Shown piece after piece: positions 18,193 through 29,814 of a DNA stretch of 64,000 bases (position 1 is its first letter; each line of letters opens with the position of its first letter). Both the position numbers and the translations under genes were made by a program. The DNA is from Pseudomonas putida (lineage in GTDB: Bacteria > Pseudomonadota > Gammaproteobacteria > Pseudomonadales > Pseudomonadaceae), in the NCBI RefSeq assembly GCF_025905425.1, contig NZ_CP109603.1:2702001-2766000 (forward strand), read 5' to 3'. A model generated the notes under the pieces. That model was not told the origin of the DNA. It did no database searches and saw nothing but the letters and a program-made list of their open reading frames with translations.

Positions 18193-20276
18193 ACAGCCAC
18201 GTCCGGCGCCTGCCGCAACGCCTGCAACTTGCCCATGAACTGCTCGGCCGGCACCGGCTGCCCCAGCAGATAACCTTGCAACGAATCGCACCCCAGGCGG
18301 GTCAAGAAGTCCTGCTGCTTGTCCGTCTCCACGCCTTCGGCAACGATTCGCAACCCCAGTGCCTGGCCCAGCGCAACAATCGCCGAGACAATCGCGGCAT
18401 CGTCGCTGTCCTGCTCCAGATCACGCACAAAACCCCGGTCGATCTTCAGCTCGTTGGCCGGCAGCCGCTTGAGGTACATGAGGCTGGAGTAACCAGTGCC
18501 GAAATCATCGATGGACAAGTCCACACCCATGTCGGACAAGCGTTGCAGCACCGTCAGGCTGGCATCGGCATCATGCATGGCGGTGGTTTCGGTGATCTCC
18601 AGGGTCAGGCAGTTGGCCGGCAGGCCGTTCTCGCGAAGGGCCCGGGCCACGCTCTCGACCAAACCTGCATGGCAGAACTGGATGGCCGAAAGGTTGACCG
18701 CCATGCGCCAACCCTGGTGCCCCTGGTCCAGCCACTGGCGCATCTGCCGGCAAGCTTCGTCCATTACCCATTCGCCGATGGGAATGATCAGGCCGGTTTT
18801 TTCCGCCAGGCCAATGAATCGGTCAGGCAGCAGCAGGCCTTGCTGCGGGTGCTCCCAGCGCAGCAGCGCTTCGGCGCCAATCGGCTGGCAGGCCTGGGCA
18901 TCGAACTTGGGTTGGTAATGCAGGCGGAACTGGCGCTGCTCCAGGGCCTGGCGCAGGTCCTGCAGCAACTGCAGTTGCTGCCGGGCGTTGCTGTTCATCG
19001 ACACGTCGAAGAAGCTGTAGCCGTTTTTACCGGCGCTCTTGGCGTGGTACATCGCGGCGTCGGCATTGCGCAGCAACTCGTGCTGATCCTGGCCGTTGCC
19101 GGGGTACAAGACGATGCCCAGGCTGGCCGTAAGCTGCAGGTCATGCTCGGCAACGCGGAACGGCCGCGACACCAGGTTGACCTGTTTGACCGCCACGTCC
19201 ATGGCATCGTTCGGCTCTTGCAGCTCCACCAGCAATACGAACTCGTCGCCACCAATGCGCGCTAGCGTGTCCTGGCTGTGCAAGTGACCGCGCAGGCGCG
19301 CCGCCACCGCTTTAAGCAGCAAATCGCCAACATGATGCCCAAAGGCATCGTTGACCGGTTTGAAGCCATCCAGGTCGATGAACATCAGCGCAAAGCAACC
19401 ACCCTGCTCCGCCACCTTGGCGATGGCTTGCTCGATGCGGTCGGCCAGCAGGGTGCGGTTGGGCAGGTCAGTGAGTGTGTCGTGCAGGGCCAGTTGGGTG
19501 AGTTCCTGGTTGGCCAGGGTCAGCGACCGGGCAAGCTCTGCCGTGCGCGCTTCGAGGCGGGCGTCCAGCACCGAGGTCAGCAGGGCCACCGCCAGTACGG
19601 CCAAGGTGGTAATCAGCACCAGGTAGACCAGCCCGTCGCCTCGCAGCCCACCGGCCAGCGCCCCGCAGAAGCTGCCCTCGGGGAAATTGGCAGCCGCCAT
19701 GCCGGTGTAGTGCATGCCGACGATGGCAACCCCCATCACCACTGCGGCCAGGCCGCGGATCTGCCGCACATAAGGGGTGTGCTTGCGCAAGCGGAACGCG
19801 ATCCACAGCGCCGCCGCCGAGGCGCCCACGGCGATCATCAGCGAAGCGCCGAACAGCGTAGGGTCATAGTCGATGCCTGGCAGCATGTGCAGCGCGGCCA
19901 TGCCGGTGTAGTGCATGCAACTGATGCCCGCGCCCATGATCAATGCACCAAAGCCCAGTTGCAGCCAAGGCAGGCTCGGCTGGCTCACCAGCCACAAGGC
20001 AAAGCCTGACGACAGCACGGCGATCAACAGCGAAAAAGCGGTCAGCCCAAGGTCGTAGCCCAGGTCGATGGGCAGGCTGAACGCGAGCATGCCGATGAAA
20101 TGCATCGACCACACGCCGATCCCCATGGCCAGCGCGCCGCCCCCCATCCACAGGTTCACAGCCCTGCCCTTGGCCGTAGCGATACGGCCGGTCAGGTCCA
20201 GGGCGGTATAGGACGCCAGGATCGCCACGCACAGCGAAATCAACACCAGCGAAGAGGAGTAGCTACCGGTCAGCAT
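18189..20276 (-). CDS. MHYT-GGDEF-EAL c-di-GMP signalling protein
   Basis: A 695-residue inner-membrane protein. The N-terminal ~240 residues form a seven-helix MHYT sensor with repeated motifs (WSMHFIGM, CMHYTGM, GMHYTGM), thought to bind copper and sense oxygen, CO or NO. A GGDEF domain follows with intact RIGGDEF, then an EAL domain with intact motifs (GAEALLRWEHP, LEITETT, IDDFGTGYSS, VAEGVET). Both synthase and phosphodiesterase activities are therefore possible. The inhibitory I-site normally RxxD before GGDEF reads HSQD, so product inhibition may be lost. It resembles MucR/NbdA/YkoW proteins. It is monocistronic and convergent with DUF1652. Confidence 0.92.
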   Translation of the reverse strand: MLTGSYSSSLVLISLCVAILASYTALDLTGRIATAKGRAVNLWMGGGALAMGIGVWSMHFIGMLAFSLPIDLGYDLGLTAFSLLIAVLSSGFALWLVSQPSLPWLQLGFGALIMGAGISCMHYTGMAALHMLPGIDYDPTLFGASLMIAVGASAAALWIAFRLRKHTPYVRQIRGLAAVVMGVAIVGMHYTGMAAANFPEGSFCGALAGGLRGDGLVYLVLITTLAVLAVALLTSVLDARLEARTAELARSLTLANQELTQLALHDTLTDLPNRTLLADRIEQAIAKVAEQGGCFALMFIDLDGFKPVNDAFGHHVGDLLLKAVAARLRGHLHSQDTLARIGGDEFVLLVELQEPNDAMDVAVKQVNLVSRPFRVAEHDLQLTASLGIVLYPGNGQDQHELLRNADAAMYHAKSAGKNGYSFFDVSMNSNARQQLQLLQDLRQALEQRQFRLHYQPKFDAQACQPIGAEALLRWEHPQQGLLLPDRFIGLAEKTGLIIPIGEWVMDEACRQMRQWLDQGHQGWRMAVNLSAIQFCHAGLVESVARALRENGLPANCLTLEITETTAMHDADASLTVLQRLSDMGVDLSIDDFGTGYSSLMYLKRLPANELKIDRGFVRDLEQDSDDAAIVSAIVALGQALGLRIVAEGVETDKQQDFLTRLGCDSLQGYLLGQPVPAEQFMGKLQALRQAPDVAV

Positions 20277-20410
20277 TGGGAGTTCCAGCGACGGGCCAGG
20301 GGGCCCGGAAAAAGTTGACGATTGTACTCAAGCTTTGGCGAAACGCACGGGGTTTTTGCGAATGGGAATGGATCCAAGAATGGGTAGAACGGCGCTTACT
20401 GTGAGGGCCT

Positions 20411-20510
20411 TTTCGCGGGGCAAGCCCGCTCCCACAGGTATTGCGCAAACCGGAAGGTCAGCGCGCTACCTGTAGGAGCTGGCTTGCCTGCGATGGGCCG
20501 CACAGCGGCC
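20411..20510. repeat. REP elements and adjoining hairpin
   Basis: A REP core (20411-20438) faces a diverged copy (20469-20495, CTGTAGGAGCTGGCTTGCC), followed by a GGCCGCACAGCGGCC hairpin at 20496-20510. The set fills the gap between the MHYT gene and the 3' end of opmB and may protect or end the mux transcript. Confidence 0.8.
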
Positions 20511-20520
20511 CCCTAGGCCA

Positions 20521-22008
20521 TCACTCCTGTTCGGCAAACGCCTGCTCGGCATCCCAACCACCGCCCAGCGCAGCGATCAGTTGCACACTGGCCACCAAAC
20601 GCCCCTGCAACAGGTTCAGCACGCTGCGCTCGTTACTCAGCGCGGTGGTCTGCACGTTCACCACATCCAGGTAACCGATCAACCCCGCGCGGTATTGGTT
20701 TTCTGTCAGGCGCAGCGACTCACGCGCCGCGTCCAGCGCCTCCTGGCGCACCACCGCTTCATCGCCATAAACCTTCAACTGCACCAGGAAGTTTTCCACC
20801 TCCTTGAAGCCATCGAGCACCGTCTGGCGGTACTGCGCCACGGTCTGGTCATAGACGGCCACGGTACGGTCCACCTCGGCGCTGCGCTTGCCCGCATCGA
20901 ACAAGGTCATGGCCAGCGAAGGCCCTACCGACCAGTAACGGTTCGGCAGTTCGATCCAGTTGCTGAAGCTGCTGCTGGAATAGCCCCCACTCAGGCTCAG
21001 GCTCAGGTCGGGGAAGTAGGCCGCGCGCGATACGCCGATATTGGCGTTGGCAGCCATCACGTTGCGCTCGGCCGAAGCGATGTCCGGGCGGCGTTCGAGC
21101 AGTTGCGAGGGCAGCGTCAGTGGAATTTGCGGCAGTGCTGGAATGGTCTTGCTGTCGGCAAGGGCAAAGTCCGCCGGGGCCTTGCCGAGCAACACGGCAA
21201 TGGCATTCTCGAACTGCGCGCGCTGCCAGATCAGGTCAATCAGGTCCGCCTGGGTGCTTTTAAGCTGGGTCCGCGCCTGGGCCACCGCATCCGGGCCGGA
21301 AACACCGGCCCGGTACTGGTTTTCGGTCATGCGCAGCGAGCGTTCGTAGGTGGCCACGGTCGCCTCCAGCAGGCGCTTCTGCTCATCGATCACACGCAGT
21401 TGCAGGTAGTTCTGCACCAGCTCCGACTGCTGGCTCAGGCGGATCGAGGCAAGGTCGGCAAAACTGGCTTGTGCACTGGCTTCGTTGGCGTTCATGGTTT
21501 CACGCAACTTGCCCCACAGGTCGATCTCCCAACTGACGCCGAGCTGGGTGTTGTAGGTGTTGCGAATGCCGCTGCTGTTGTTCGACAGGCTGGAGCTTGA
21601 GCTGCCGGTGCCCTGCGCCGAGCGGTTCTTGCTGGCGCTCAGGTCCAGGCTTGGAAACAGCGCGGCGCGGCTGCTGCGCACCAGCGCCTGGGCCTGGCGG
21701 TACTGGGCTTCAGACTGCGCAACAGTCTGGTTGCTGCGGTTAAGCTCTTCGACCAGCGCATTGAGCCCGGCATCGCCATAGACTTCCCACCAGGCGCCTC
21801 GGGCGATGGCGTCCGACGGTTTGGCCTGGGTCCAGCCCTCGGCCTGCTTGTACTGCGCCGGGGTGCTCAGCTCGGGGCGATGGTAGTCCGGGCTCAGGCT
21901 ACAGGCGCTGAGCAGCGCCACGCACAGACTGGCGCCGAGCAGACGCGAGCCACGCCCCAGGGTCAATGACTGCAGGGCACGGTGAAGGGGTGTCTGGGCA
22001 AAGTTCAT
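20521..22008 (-). CDS. opmB: RND efflux outer-membrane lipoprotein OpmB
   Basis: A 495-residue OprM/TolC-type outer-membrane channel. The lipobox LLSAC puts the lipidated cysteine at residue 36 after a basic start and hydrophobic segment. Two repeats of the outer-membrane efflux domain follow (NQTVAQSEAQYRQAQALVRSSRAALFPSL; NANIGVSRAAYFPDLSL), with coiled-coil stretches forming the periplasmic tunnel. The ATG at 22008 overlaps the muxC stop by 4 bases; the longer ORF start lies within muxC. As the last gene of muxABC-opmB it completes a tripartite pump. In P. aeruginosa the homologous pump affects novobiocin, macrolide and beta-lactam resistance. Confidence 0.9.
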   Translation of the reverse strand: MNFAQTPLHRALQSLTLGRGSRLLGASLCVALLSACSLSPDYHRPELSTPAQYKQAEGWTQAKPSDAIARGAWWEVYGDAGLNALVEELNRSNQTVAQSEAQYRQAQALVRSSRAALFPSLDLSASKNRSAQGTGSSSSSLSNNSSGIRNTYNTQLGVSWEIDLWGKLRETMNANEASAQASFADLASIRLSQQSELVQNYLQLRVIDEQKRLLEATVATYERSLRMTENQYRAGVSGPDAVAQARTQLKSTQADLIDLIWQRAQFENAIAVLLGKAPADFALADSKTIPALPQIPLTLPSQLLERRPDIASAERNVMAANANIGVSRAAYFPDLSLSLSGGYSSSSFSNWIELPNRYWSVGPSLAMTLFDAGKRSAEVDRTVAVYDQTVAQYRQTVLDGFKEVENFLVQLKVYGDEAVVRQEALDAARESLRLTENQYRAGLIGYLDVVNVQTTALSNERSVLNLLQGRLVASVQLIAALGGGWDAEQAFAEQE

Positions 22009-25000
22009 AGCGGGGTTTCCAGAGCGGCGTCGGTGCGCACGCCGCGCCAACGGTTGAAACGGTGACGCAAGCGGTCGAGGTACAGGTAGACCACCGGCGT
22101 CGTATAAAGGGTGAGGATCTGGCTGAAGACCAGGCCGCCAATGATGGTCAAGCCCAAGGGCTGGCGCATTTCCGCGCCCTCGGCGCGGCTCACCAGCAGC
22201 GGCAAGGCGCCGAGGATGGCCGCCAGGGTGGTCATCAGGATCGGCCGCAGGCGCAGCAGGCAGGCGCGGCGGATCGACTCCTCCGGCGAAAGGCCCTGGT
22301 GGCGCTCCAGCTGCAGCGCCAGGTCGATCATCAGGATCGCGTTCTTCTTCACCACGCCAATCAGCAGGAACAGGCCTAGCAGCGAGATCAGGCTGAACTC
22401 GCCACCGGTGACGTAAAGCGCCAGCAAGGCACCGACGCCAGCCGAGGGCAGTGTCGAAAGAATGGTCAGCGGGTGAATGTAGCTTTCATAAAGAATGCCC
22501 AACACCAGGTACACCAGCACCAGTGCGCCGAGAATCATCAAGGGCTGGCCTTCCTGGGTCTTGGCGAAGGCGTCGGCGGTGCCGCCGAGCCGGGCGATGA
22601 CTTCCTCGGGCAGGCCAAGCTTGGCCACCGCCCGCTCCACCGCGGCCATGGCCTGGTCGGGGCTGTAGCCTTCGGCAACGTCGAAAGCAATGTCTTCGGA
22701 GGCGAACTGGCCCTCGTGGCTGACCCGGTCATTGGCCAGGCTGTTCTCGTAATGGGCGATGGTCGACAACGGCACCCGGGCGCCATCCGCGGTGATCACC
22801 TGCACCTGTTCCAGGGTACTGGGGTCCCAGGCGTATTTCGGGTTGATCTCCAGCACCACCTGGTATTGGTTGAGGCTGTCGTAGATGGTCGATATCTGCC
22901 GCTGGCTGTAGGCGTTGTTGAGCACCGTGGTGACCATGTCCATGTCGATGCCCAGGCGCTTGGCCTGATCACGGTCGACCACCAGGGTCACCTGCGGGGT
23001 CCCAGCGCCGTCACGGGCGTCGATGGCGGTCAGTTCGGGCAATGCGCGCACCGCCGCGACCACTTTCGGGAACCACTCGCGAAGGGCCGCCAGGTCGCCG
23101 CTCTGCAAGGTATAGAGGTACTGCGACGACGTCTGATCACGCCCGCCGCCCCCCAGTTGCAGGTCTTGGTCGGCCATCAGGAACAGCCGCCCGCCGGGCA
23201 CCTTGGGCATCTCTTTGCGCATGCGCTCGATCACCTTCTGGGCATCCATCTTGCGCTCGCTGATCGGCTTCAGGCGCACAATCACCATCGCATTGTTGGT
23301 GCCACTGTTGCCACCGATGAAGCCAGCAACACTCTGTACCGCAGGGTCGGCCAGCAAGGCGCGGCGATAGGTTTCCATCTTCGGCTGCATCACGCTGAAC
23401 GACAGGCCATCATCGCCACGGATAAAGCCCAGCAACTGGCCGGTGTCCTGCTGCGGCATCAGCGTCTTGGGCACCACCACATACAACGCGATGTTGATAC
23501 CGATGGTAGCCAGCAGGCTCAGCAAGGTCAGGCGTTTGTGGCGTAGCACCCAGCCGAGGCTACGGTCATAGCCGTTGACCATGCGCTGATGAACCTTGTC
23601 GCTCCAGCGCTGCAGGCGGTTCTGTTCGGCCTGGTGCGGTTTCAGCCAACGGGCACAGAGCATCGGCGTGAGGGTCAGCGAGACCACCAGCGAGACGATG
23701 ATTGCAGCCGCCAGGGTGATGGAAAACTCCTGGAACAGGCTACGTACGATGCCCCCCATGAACAGGATGGAGACGAACACCGCCACCAACGAAACGTTCA
23801 TCGACAACAGCGTGAAGCCCACCTCCTTGGCACCAAGGAACGCCGCACGCATCGGCGGCTGGCCGTCCTCGATGTGCCGGGAGATGTTCTCCAGCACCAC
23901 GATGGCGTCGTCCACCACCAGGCCCGTGGCCAGGATCAGCGCCATCAGCGACAGGTTGTTAAGGGAGAAACCGCACAAATACATGACCGCGAACGTGCCC
24001 ACCAGCGATACCGGCACTGCCAGGCTCGGGATCAACGAGGCACGCAGGCTACCGAGGAACAGGTAGACCACCAGAATCACCAGCCCTACCGCGATCAGCA
24101 GCGTGTGCTCGGCCTCCTTGAGGGTGGCCTTGATCACCAGCGAGCGGTCCATGGCCACGTTCAATTGCACGCTGGCTGGCAACAACGACTGCAACGCCGG
24201 CAACTGCGACTTGATCTGGTCGACCGTCTCGATGATGTTGGCGCCGGTCTGGCGGTTGACCACCAGCAACACCGCGCTCTGGTCGTTGAAGAAGCCACTG
24301 TTGTAGCGGTTCTCGACGCTGTCGGTGATGGTCGCGACGTCAGACAGGCGCAGGATGGTGCCGTTCTGCTGGCGGATCACCACCGGCTCGTAGTCTTTTG
24401 CCGATTCCAGCTGGTCGTTGGCTCGTACCTCCCAGTTACGCTCGGCATCCTCGACAAACCCCATGGGCCGGCGCTGGTTGGCGTTGGACACGGCGGTACG
24501 CACCTCGTCCAAGGACAGGCCGTACTGGTTGAGCAACTGCGGCTCCACCGAGATACGTACCGCCGGCAGCGAACTGCCGCCGATCTGCACCTCCCCTACC
24601 CCGGACACCTGAGCCAGGCTCTGGGACAGGATGGTGTCGGCCAAATCGTACAGCTGGCCCTTCTGCAGCACATCCGAGGTCAGCGACAGCACCATGATCG
24701 GTGCCTGCGACGGGTTGATCTTCTTGTACGTCGGCATGCTGCGCATGCCGCTGGGCAGCAGGTTACGGGTGGCGTTGATCGCCGCCTGCACCTCACGCGC
24801 CGCACCGTCGATGTCACGCCCCATCTCAAAGCCGATGATCACCCGCGTAGAGCCCTGGTTGGAGCTGCTGGTCAGCGTGGTGACCCCCGCGATGCTGCCC
24901 AGCTTGCGTTCCAAAGGCGTGGCCACCGTGGCCGCCATCACCTCAGGGCTGGCGCCAGACAGGTTGGCCTGTACGACGATGACCGGGAAGTCCATCTGCG

Positions 25001-25112
25001 GCAGCGGCGCAACCGGCAACAGGCCGAAGCTGACCCCGCCAAGCAGCATGATCGCCAGGCTCAGCAGCATCGTCGCCACCGGGCGACGAATAAACGGTCC
25101 GGACAGGTTCAT
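22005..25112 (-). CDS. muxC: RND multidrug transporter subunit MuxC
   Basis: A 1035-residue inner-membrane RND pump with 12 helices and two large periplasmic loops. The proton-relay aspartates are in the TM4 motif [22 protein letters not shown]. The N-terminus [25 protein letters not shown] and the heavy-metal-independent HAE1 features put it in the MdtC/MuxC group. These proteins work as a B2C-type heterotrimer with the neighbouring MuxB. It overlaps muxB by 4 bases and opmB by 4 bases, so translation is coupled. The very long reverse ORFs across it are composition shadows. Confidence 0.93.
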   Translation of the reverse strand: MNLSGPFIRRPVATMLLSLAIMLLGGVSFGLLPVAPLPQMDFPVIVVQANLSGASPEVMAATVATPLERKLGSIAGVTTLTSSSNQGSTRVIIGFEMGRDIDGAAREVQAAINATRNLLPSGMRSMPTYKKINPSQAPIMVLSLTSDVLQKGQLYDLADTILSQSLAQVSGVGEVQIGGSSLPAVRISVEPQLLNQYGLSLDEVRTAVSNANQRRPMGFVEDAERNWEVRANDQLESAKDYEPVVIRQQNGTILRLSDVATITDSVENRYNSGFFNDQSAVLLVVNRQTGANIIETVDQIKSQLPALQSLLPASVQLNVAMDRSLVIKATLKEAEHTLLIAVGLVILVVYLFLGSLRASLIPSLAVPVSLVGTFAVMYLCGFSLNNLSLMALILATGLVVDDAIVVLENISRHIEDGQPPMRAAFLGAKEVGFTLLSMNVSLVAVFVSILFMGGIVRSLFQEFSITLAAAIIVSLVVSLTLTPMLCARWLKPHQAEQNRLQRWSDKVHQRMVNGYDRSLGWVLRHKRLTLLSLLATIGINIALYVVVPKTLMPQQDTGQLLGFIRGDDGLSFSVMQPKMETYRRALLADPAVQSVAGFIGGNSGTNNAMVIVRLKPISERKMDAQKVIERMRKEMPKVPGGRLFLMADQDLQLGGGGRDQTSSQYLYTLQSGDLAALREWFPKVVAAVRALPELTAIDARDGAGTPQVTLVVDRDQAKRLGIDMDMVTTVLNNAYSQRQISTIYDSLNQYQVVLEINPKYAWDPSTLEQVQVITADGARVPLSTIAHYENSLANDRVSHEGQFASEDIAFDVAEGYSPDQAMAAVERAVAKLGLPEEVIARLGGTADAFAKTQEGQPLMILGALVLVYLVLGILYESYIHPLTILSTLPSAGVGALLALYVTGGEFSLISLLGLFLLIGVVKKNAILMIDLALQLERHQGLSPEESIRRACLLRLRPILMTTLAAILGALPLLVSRAEGAEMRQPLGLTIIGGLVFSQILTLYTTPVVYLYLDRLRHRFNRWRGVRTDAALETPL

Positions 25113-28100
25113 GCCTCGGCCTGCTTGGCGTCAGTGGCCGGGCGCCAGCGGCGCGCCAGGCGGTCGAAGTACAAGTAGATGACCGGCGTGGTGAACAGCG
25201 TCAGCACCTGGCTGACCAGCAGCCCGCCCACCATCACCAGGCCCAGCGGCTGGCGCAGCTCGGCGCCGGAACCGGTAGCGAGCATCAATGGCACGGCGCC
25301 GAACAGCGCGGCCAACGTCGTCATCAAAATCGGCCGGAAACGCAGCAATGCGGCCTGGTAGATGGCGTCCTGCGGGCTCATGCCCTGATTGCGCTCGGCC
25401 TCCAAGGCGAAGTCGATCATCATGATCGCGTTCTTCTTGACGATGCCGATCAGCAGAATGATGCCGATGATGGCGATCATCCCCAGGTCGTTGCCACTGA
25501 TAAGCAACGCCAGCAACGCACCGACCGCCGCCGAGGGCAGGGTCGAGAGAATGGTCACCGGGTGGATGTAGCTCTCGTAGAGCACGCCGAGCACGATGTA
25601 CATGGTCACCACGGCGGCGAGAATCAGCAGCAAGGTGCTCGACAGCGAGGCCTGGAAGGCTTCTGCCGCGCCCTGGAAGCGGGTTTGCACGCCAATCGGC
25701 ATGCCGATTTCCTGCTGCACCTGCTCGATCACCTGGACCGCCTCGCCCAGCGATGCGCCATGGGCCAGGTTGAACGACATCATCACCGCCGGGAACTGGC
25801 CGATGTGCGAGATCGCCAACTGCGTCTGGCGCTGCTCGATACGCGCCAGCGCCGACAGCCGCACCTGGCCGCCATCGGTGGCCTTGACGTGGATCGACTC
25901 CAAGGCCTGCGGGCCGATGCTGGAGGCGGCTTGCGACTGCAGGACCACGCGGTACTGGCTGGCCTGGGTGTAAATGGTCGAGATCTGCCGCTGGCCGAAG
26001 GCGTCGTACAAGGCGTTGGTGATCTGCGAAACCGTGATGCCCAGGCGGCTGGCCATGTCGCGGTCAATCACCAGGTACACCTGCAGGCCCTTGTCCTGCA
26101 GGTCGCTGGCCACATCGGCAAGCTCCGCGCGCTGCTGCAGCGCCTGCACCAGCTTGCCGCTCCACTGCGCCAGCAGGTCGGCGTCAGGCGACGACAGGCT
26201 GAACTGGTACTGGGTGCGGCTGACCCGGTCCTCGATACTCAGGTCCTGGACCGGCTGCATGAACAGGCGGATGCCCACCAGCTTGTCGAGCTGCGGCTGC
26301 AGGCGGCTGATGACCTCGCCGGCCGTCACATCCCGCTCGCCGTGCGGCTTGAGGTTGATCAGCAAGCGCCCGCTGTTGAGCGTGGCGTTGTCGCCATCCA
26401 CGCCGATGTAGGACGACAGGCTCTGCACCGCCGGGTCTTGCAGAATCACTTTACTCAGGGACTGCTGGCGTTCGCTCATGGCGGCGAACGAGGTGGACTG
26501 GGGAGCCTCGGAAATACCCTGGATGACGCCGGTGTCCTGCACCGGGAAGAAGCCCTTGGGCACGGCCATGTACAGGACCACGGTCAGCGCGAGGCTTGCT
26601 ACCGCCACCAGCAGGGTCAGCGGCTGGTGCTTGAGCACCCACTGCAGGCCACGGCCGTAGTGCGCGATGAGCCAGTCGATCCAGGCACCACTGGCGCGGT
26701 AGAAACGGCTCTGCTCTTCTTCCTTTGGCTCACGCTTGAGCAGTCGTGCGCACATCATGGGGGTGAGGGTCAGCGACACGACCAGGGAAATCAGGATCGC
26801 CACCGCCAGCGTGATGGCGAACTCCCGGAACAGGCGGCCGACCACATCAGCCATGAACAGCAGCGGGATCAGTACCGCGATCAGCGAGAAGGTCAGCGAA
26901 ATGAGGGTGAAGCCGATCTGCCGGGCGCCCTTGAGCGCGGCCTGCATGGGCGTTTCGCCTTCTTCGATGTGCCGCGAGATGTTCTCCAGCATGACGATGG
27001 CGTCGTCCACCACAAAACCGGTGGCAATGGTCAAGGCCATCAGGGTCAGGTTGTTGACCGAGAAACCGGCCAGGTACATCACGCCAAAGGTACCGATCAA
27101 CGACAGCGGTACGGCAATCGACGGGATGAGCGTGGCGCTGAAGCGGCGCAGGAACACGAAGGTGACCATGACCACCAGAACGATGGCGATCAGCAGTTCG
27201 TGCTGCACGTCCTTGACGGCGGCGCGGATGGTCTGGGTACGGTCGGTCAGCACCGACACGTCAAGGCCGGCCGGCAGGTTGTCGGTGATCGAGGGCAGCA
27301 GCTCCTTGATCCGATCGACCACTTCGATGACGTTGGCACCGGGCTGGCGCTGAATATTCAGCAACACGGCCTGGTTTTCGTTGGCCCAGGCGGCAAGGCG
27401 CTCGTTTTCGGCGCCATCGACGATCTCGGCCACATCTTTCAGGCGCAGCGGTGCACCGTTGTTGTAAGCGAGGATCAGGTTGGCGTATTCCGCGGGGGAA
27501 CGCAGTTGGTCATTGGCATCGAGCATCGACACCCGGGTCGGGCCATCGAAGTTGCCCTTGGGCTGGTTGACGTTGGACGCACCAATCAGCGTGCGCACGT
27601 CATCGAGGTTGAGGCCATTGGCCGCCAAGGCATCGACGTTGACCTTGATGCGTACCGCCTGGCGCTGGCCGCCGGCGATACTGACCATGCCCACGCCACT
27701 GATCTGGGCGAGTTTTTGTGCCACACGGGTGTCGACCAGGTCGTTGAGCTTGGGCAGCGGCATGGTCTTGGAGGAGATGGCCAGGGTCAGCACCGGCGTG
27801 TCGGCCGGGTTGACCTTGTTATAGACCGGTGGCGCCGGCAAGTCGCTGGGCAGCAGGTTGCTGGCCGCGTTGATCGCTGCCTGCACCTGTTGCTCGGCAA
27901 CATCCATGTTCATGTCGAGGCTGAAGCGCAAGGTCAGCACCGACGCACCGCCGGAGCTGGTCGAGGCCATCTGGGTCAGCCCCGGCATCTGCCCGAACTG
28001 GCGTTCCAGCGGGGCGGTGACCGCACTGGTCATGACTTGCGGGCTGGCACCGGGGTACAAGGTCATGACCCGGATGGTCGGGTAATCGACCTGAGGCAGG

Positions 28101-28207
28101 GCCGACACCGGCAGCAGCTTATAGGCAATCAGGCCGGCCAGTACGATGGCCAGCATGCTCAGCGTGGTAGCGACCGGGCGCAGGATAAACAGGCGCGAGA
28201 GGTTCAT
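25109..28207 (-). CDS. muxB: RND multidrug transporter subunit MuxB
   Basis: A 1032-residue RND pump paralogous to the next gene. It starts [25 protein letters not shown] and has the proton-relay TM4 motif [22 protein letters not shown] with both aspartates. Two periplasmic porter and docking regions separate the helix bundles. Tandem RND genes of this kind (MdtB-MdtC, MuxB-MuxC) form a heterotrimer in which usually one subunit type drives proton transport and the other binds substrate. Its start overlaps muxA's stop by 4 bases and its stop overlaps muxC by 4 bases. Confidence 0.93.
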   Translation of the reverse strand: MNLSRLFILRPVATTLSMLAIVLAGLIAYKLLPVSALPQVDYPTIRVMTLYPGASPQVMTSAVTAPLERQFGQMPGLTQMASTSSGGASVLTLRFSLDMNMDVAEQQVQAAINAASNLLPSDLPAPPVYNKVNPADTPVLTLAISSKTMPLPKLNDLVDTRVAQKLAQISGVGMVSIAGGQRQAVRIKVNVDALAANGLNLDDVRTLIGASNVNQPKGNFDGPTRVSMLDANDQLRSPAEYANLILAYNNGAPLRLKDVAEIVDGAENERLAAWANENQAVLLNIQRQPGANVIEVVDRIKELLPSITDNLPAGLDVSVLTDRTQTIRAAVKDVQHELLIAIVLVVMVTFVFLRRFSATLIPSIAVPLSLIGTFGVMYLAGFSVNNLTLMALTIATGFVVDDAIVMLENISRHIEEGETPMQAALKGARQIGFTLISLTFSLIAVLIPLLFMADVVGRLFREFAITLAVAILISLVVSLTLTPMMCARLLKREPKEEEQSRFYRASGAWIDWLIAHYGRGLQWVLKHQPLTLLVAVASLALTVVLYMAVPKGFFPVQDTGVIQGISEAPQSTSFAAMSERQQSLSKVILQDPAVQSLSSYIGVDGDNATLNSGRLLINLKPHGERDVTAGEVISRLQPQLDKLVGIRLFMQPVQDLSIEDRVSRTQYQFSLSSPDADLLAQWSGKLVQALQQRAELADVASDLQDKGLQVYLVIDRDMASRLGITVSQITNALYDAFGQRQISTIYTQASQYRVVLQSQAASSIGPQALESIHVKATDGGQVRLSALARIEQRQTQLAISHIGQFPAVMMSFNLAHGASLGEAVQVIEQVQQEIGMPIGVQTRFQGAAEAFQASLSSTLLLILAAVVTMYIVLGVLYESYIHPVTILSTLPSAAVGALLALLISGNDLGMIAIIGIILLIGIVKKNAIMMIDFALEAERNQGMSPQDAIYQAALLRFRPILMTTLAALFGAVPLMLATGSGAELRQPLGLVMVGGLLVSQVLTLFTTPVIYLYFDRLARRWRPATDAKQAEA

Positions 28208-29475
28208 GCGCCCGCCTTGCCTGCTTCACCGGCTTGGGCGGAGCCCTTGGCGTCCTGGCCCTGCAGGTGCTGGCCCGGGGTGGTTGGCACCTGCGAGCTG
28301 TCTTCGACCACGTCCACCTTGGTACCTTCGCGCAGACGGTCGGTGCCTTCCAGCACCAGGCGTTCGCCGGCGGCCAGGCCTTCGAGGATCACGCTGTTCT
28401 CGCCATCGCTGGCGCCAACCTTGAGCTTGCGCACATTGACGGTGTTCTGGGCGTTGATCACATAGGCAAACGTGCCGTCGTTGCCAAACTGGATGGCCGC
28501 TGCGGGGGCCATTACCACCTGTTTGAGGGTATCGGCCAGCAGGCGCACATTGACGAACTGGTTGGGGAACAGGGCCAGGTCCTTGTTCTCGAAACGGCCC
28601 TTGAACTTGAGGGTGCCGGTGGTGGTGTCGATCTGGTTGTCGATACTGCCCAGTACCCCGCTGGACTGCAGCTTGCTGTCGCTGCGATCCCAGGCCTCGA
28701 CCGGCAGGCTGGCGCCGCTGCGGTAACGTTCCAGCACCGTGCTCAGTTCGGTTTCCGGCAGGGTGAATGCCACGTTGATCGGCTCAGTCTGGGTGATGAC
28801 CACCAGCGCGGTGGTGTCGTTGGCGGCCACCAGGTTGCCCAGGTCGAGCTGACGCAGGCCTAGCCGGCCATTGATCGGCGCACGGATCTGGGTGAAATCG
28901 AGGTTCAGGCGCGCATCGTTGACCTGCGCCTGGTTGGTCTTGACCAAGCCCTGGAACTGCGCGACCTGGGCTTCGGCGGTGTCGAGGGTCTGTTTGGCGA
29001 TGCTGTCTTCGGCGTACAGGCCTCTATAGCGCGCCACGTCTACCTGGGCGTTCTTCAGCTGTGCCTGGTTCTGCGCCAGGGTCCCTTCGGCTTGCTGCAG
29101 GGCAATGCGGTAGCTGCGCGGGTCGATCTCGGCGAGCAGGTCGCCGGCCTTGACCTGCTGGCCTTCCTTGAAGTGGATCTTGACCAGCTCACCGGCCACC
29201 CGGCTGCGCACATTGACGGTGTTGGTTGCGGTGACCGTGCCCAGGGCTTTGTAATACAGCGGAAAATCGCCAACCCGTACCGGCTCGACACGCACCGGCA
29301 CCGGGTCGCTGGAGGCGCCGAACCCTGGGCGCCCGCCCTTGCCCATGCGCCCGTTGCTGGCCTCTTTGTGAGCAGGCGATGCGGGCCACAGCCACCAGGC
29401 CAGCAAGGCCACCAGCAGCAGGATCAGCAGGCCGACGAGCCAGCGACGAGGGGAACGGGAATTGGACGCTTGCAT
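28204..29475 (-). CDS. muxA: RND periplasmic adaptor MuxA
   Basis: A 423-residue membrane fusion protein. A single N-terminal helix ([19 protein letters not shown], residues 13-31) anchors it in the inner membrane. The lipoyl-type half motifs flank an alpha-hairpin ([31 protein letters not shown]; then [22 protein letters not shown]), followed by beta-barrel and membrane-proximal domains and a low-complexity basic/alanine tail. It bridges the MuxBC pump and OpmB. Promoter first gene of the operon, it starts at 29475 with a weak AAGG about 13 bases upstream. No adjacent regulator gene is seen; in other species a two-component or AraC system can control such operons. Confidence 0.9.
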   Translation of the reverse strand: MQASNSRSPRRWLVGLLILLLVALLAWWLWPASPAHKEASNGRMGKGGRPGFGASSDPVPVRVEPVRVGDFPLYYKALGTVTATNTVNVRSRVAGELVKIHFKEGQQVKAGDLLAEIDPRSYRIALQQAEGTLAQNQAQLKNAQVDVARYRGLYAEDSIAKQTLDTAEAQVAQFQGLVKTNQAQVNDARLNLDFTQIRAPINGRLGLRQLDLGNLVAANDTTALVVITQTEPINVAFTLPETELSTVLERYRSGASLPVEAWDRSDSKLQSSGVLGSIDNQIDTTTGTLKFKGRFENKDLALFPNQFVNVRLLADTLKQVVMAPAAAIQFGNDGTFAYVINAQNTVNVRKLKVGASDGENSVILEGLAAGERLVLEGTDRLREGTKVDVVEDSSQVPTTPGQHLQGQDAKGSAQAGEAGKAGA

Positions 29476-29600
29476 GGGTTGAACGAACCTTGTTCGGAAT
29501 AACGACGTGGGAAGGGTTGAACGATAAGCACTGGCATCGTTTTAGCAAAGGCCCTTTACCAGAGGTTTACCTTTGGCTGACGTTGCCAAAATGCTGAACT

Positions 29601-29637
29601 TTAAACGAAAACGGCCCGGAAATCGTTCCGGGCCGTT
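29601..29637 (-). terminator. Intrinsic terminator downstream of tpx
   Basis: A 12-base perfect stem AACGGCCCGGAA / TTCCGGGCCGTT with a 4-base loop (29610-29637), followed on the minus strand by a T-rich run. It separates tpx from the mux operon. Confidence 0.75.
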
Positions 29638-29684
29638 ACAGGGTGTTGCTTGGAGCGGTTGAGGGCAGAAGAGTTCCTTGAGCA

Positions 29685-29787
29685 GTGCCGACCCTTTCGC
29701 GGGGCCTGCCCCCACAGGTTTCGCCACAATGCTTCAGGCGGGTAGTGAACCTGTGGGAGCGGGCTTGCCCCACGAAAGGGTCGGCAC
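29685..29787. repeat. Extended REPIN between tpx and the mux operon
   Basis: Two REP-like cores in opposite orientation with matching outer arms GTGCCGACCCTTTCG and CGAAAGGGTCGGCAC. The left copy has lost several bases of the core (GGGGCCTGCCCCCACAGG), so the inner pairing is imperfect while the outer arms are still perfect. Confidence 0.85.
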
Positions 29788-29814
29788 AGGTGAACTCACC
29801 TGCCCGACCAGCCG

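Noticed and set aside
20411..20510. CRISPR array
   Set aside because: Repeats are few, inverted rather than direct, and lack equal spacers; they are REP elements.
22005..28207. muxB and muxC as a recent duplication artefact
   Set aside because: The two proteins differ throughout and both occur as a pair in other pseudomonads, so they are old paralogues forming a heteromeric pump.
25562..28465. 967-codon forward ORF across muxB and muxA
   Set aside because: Histidine, glutamine and valine-rich shadow frame opposite well-defined RND genes; no ribosome site or domain.
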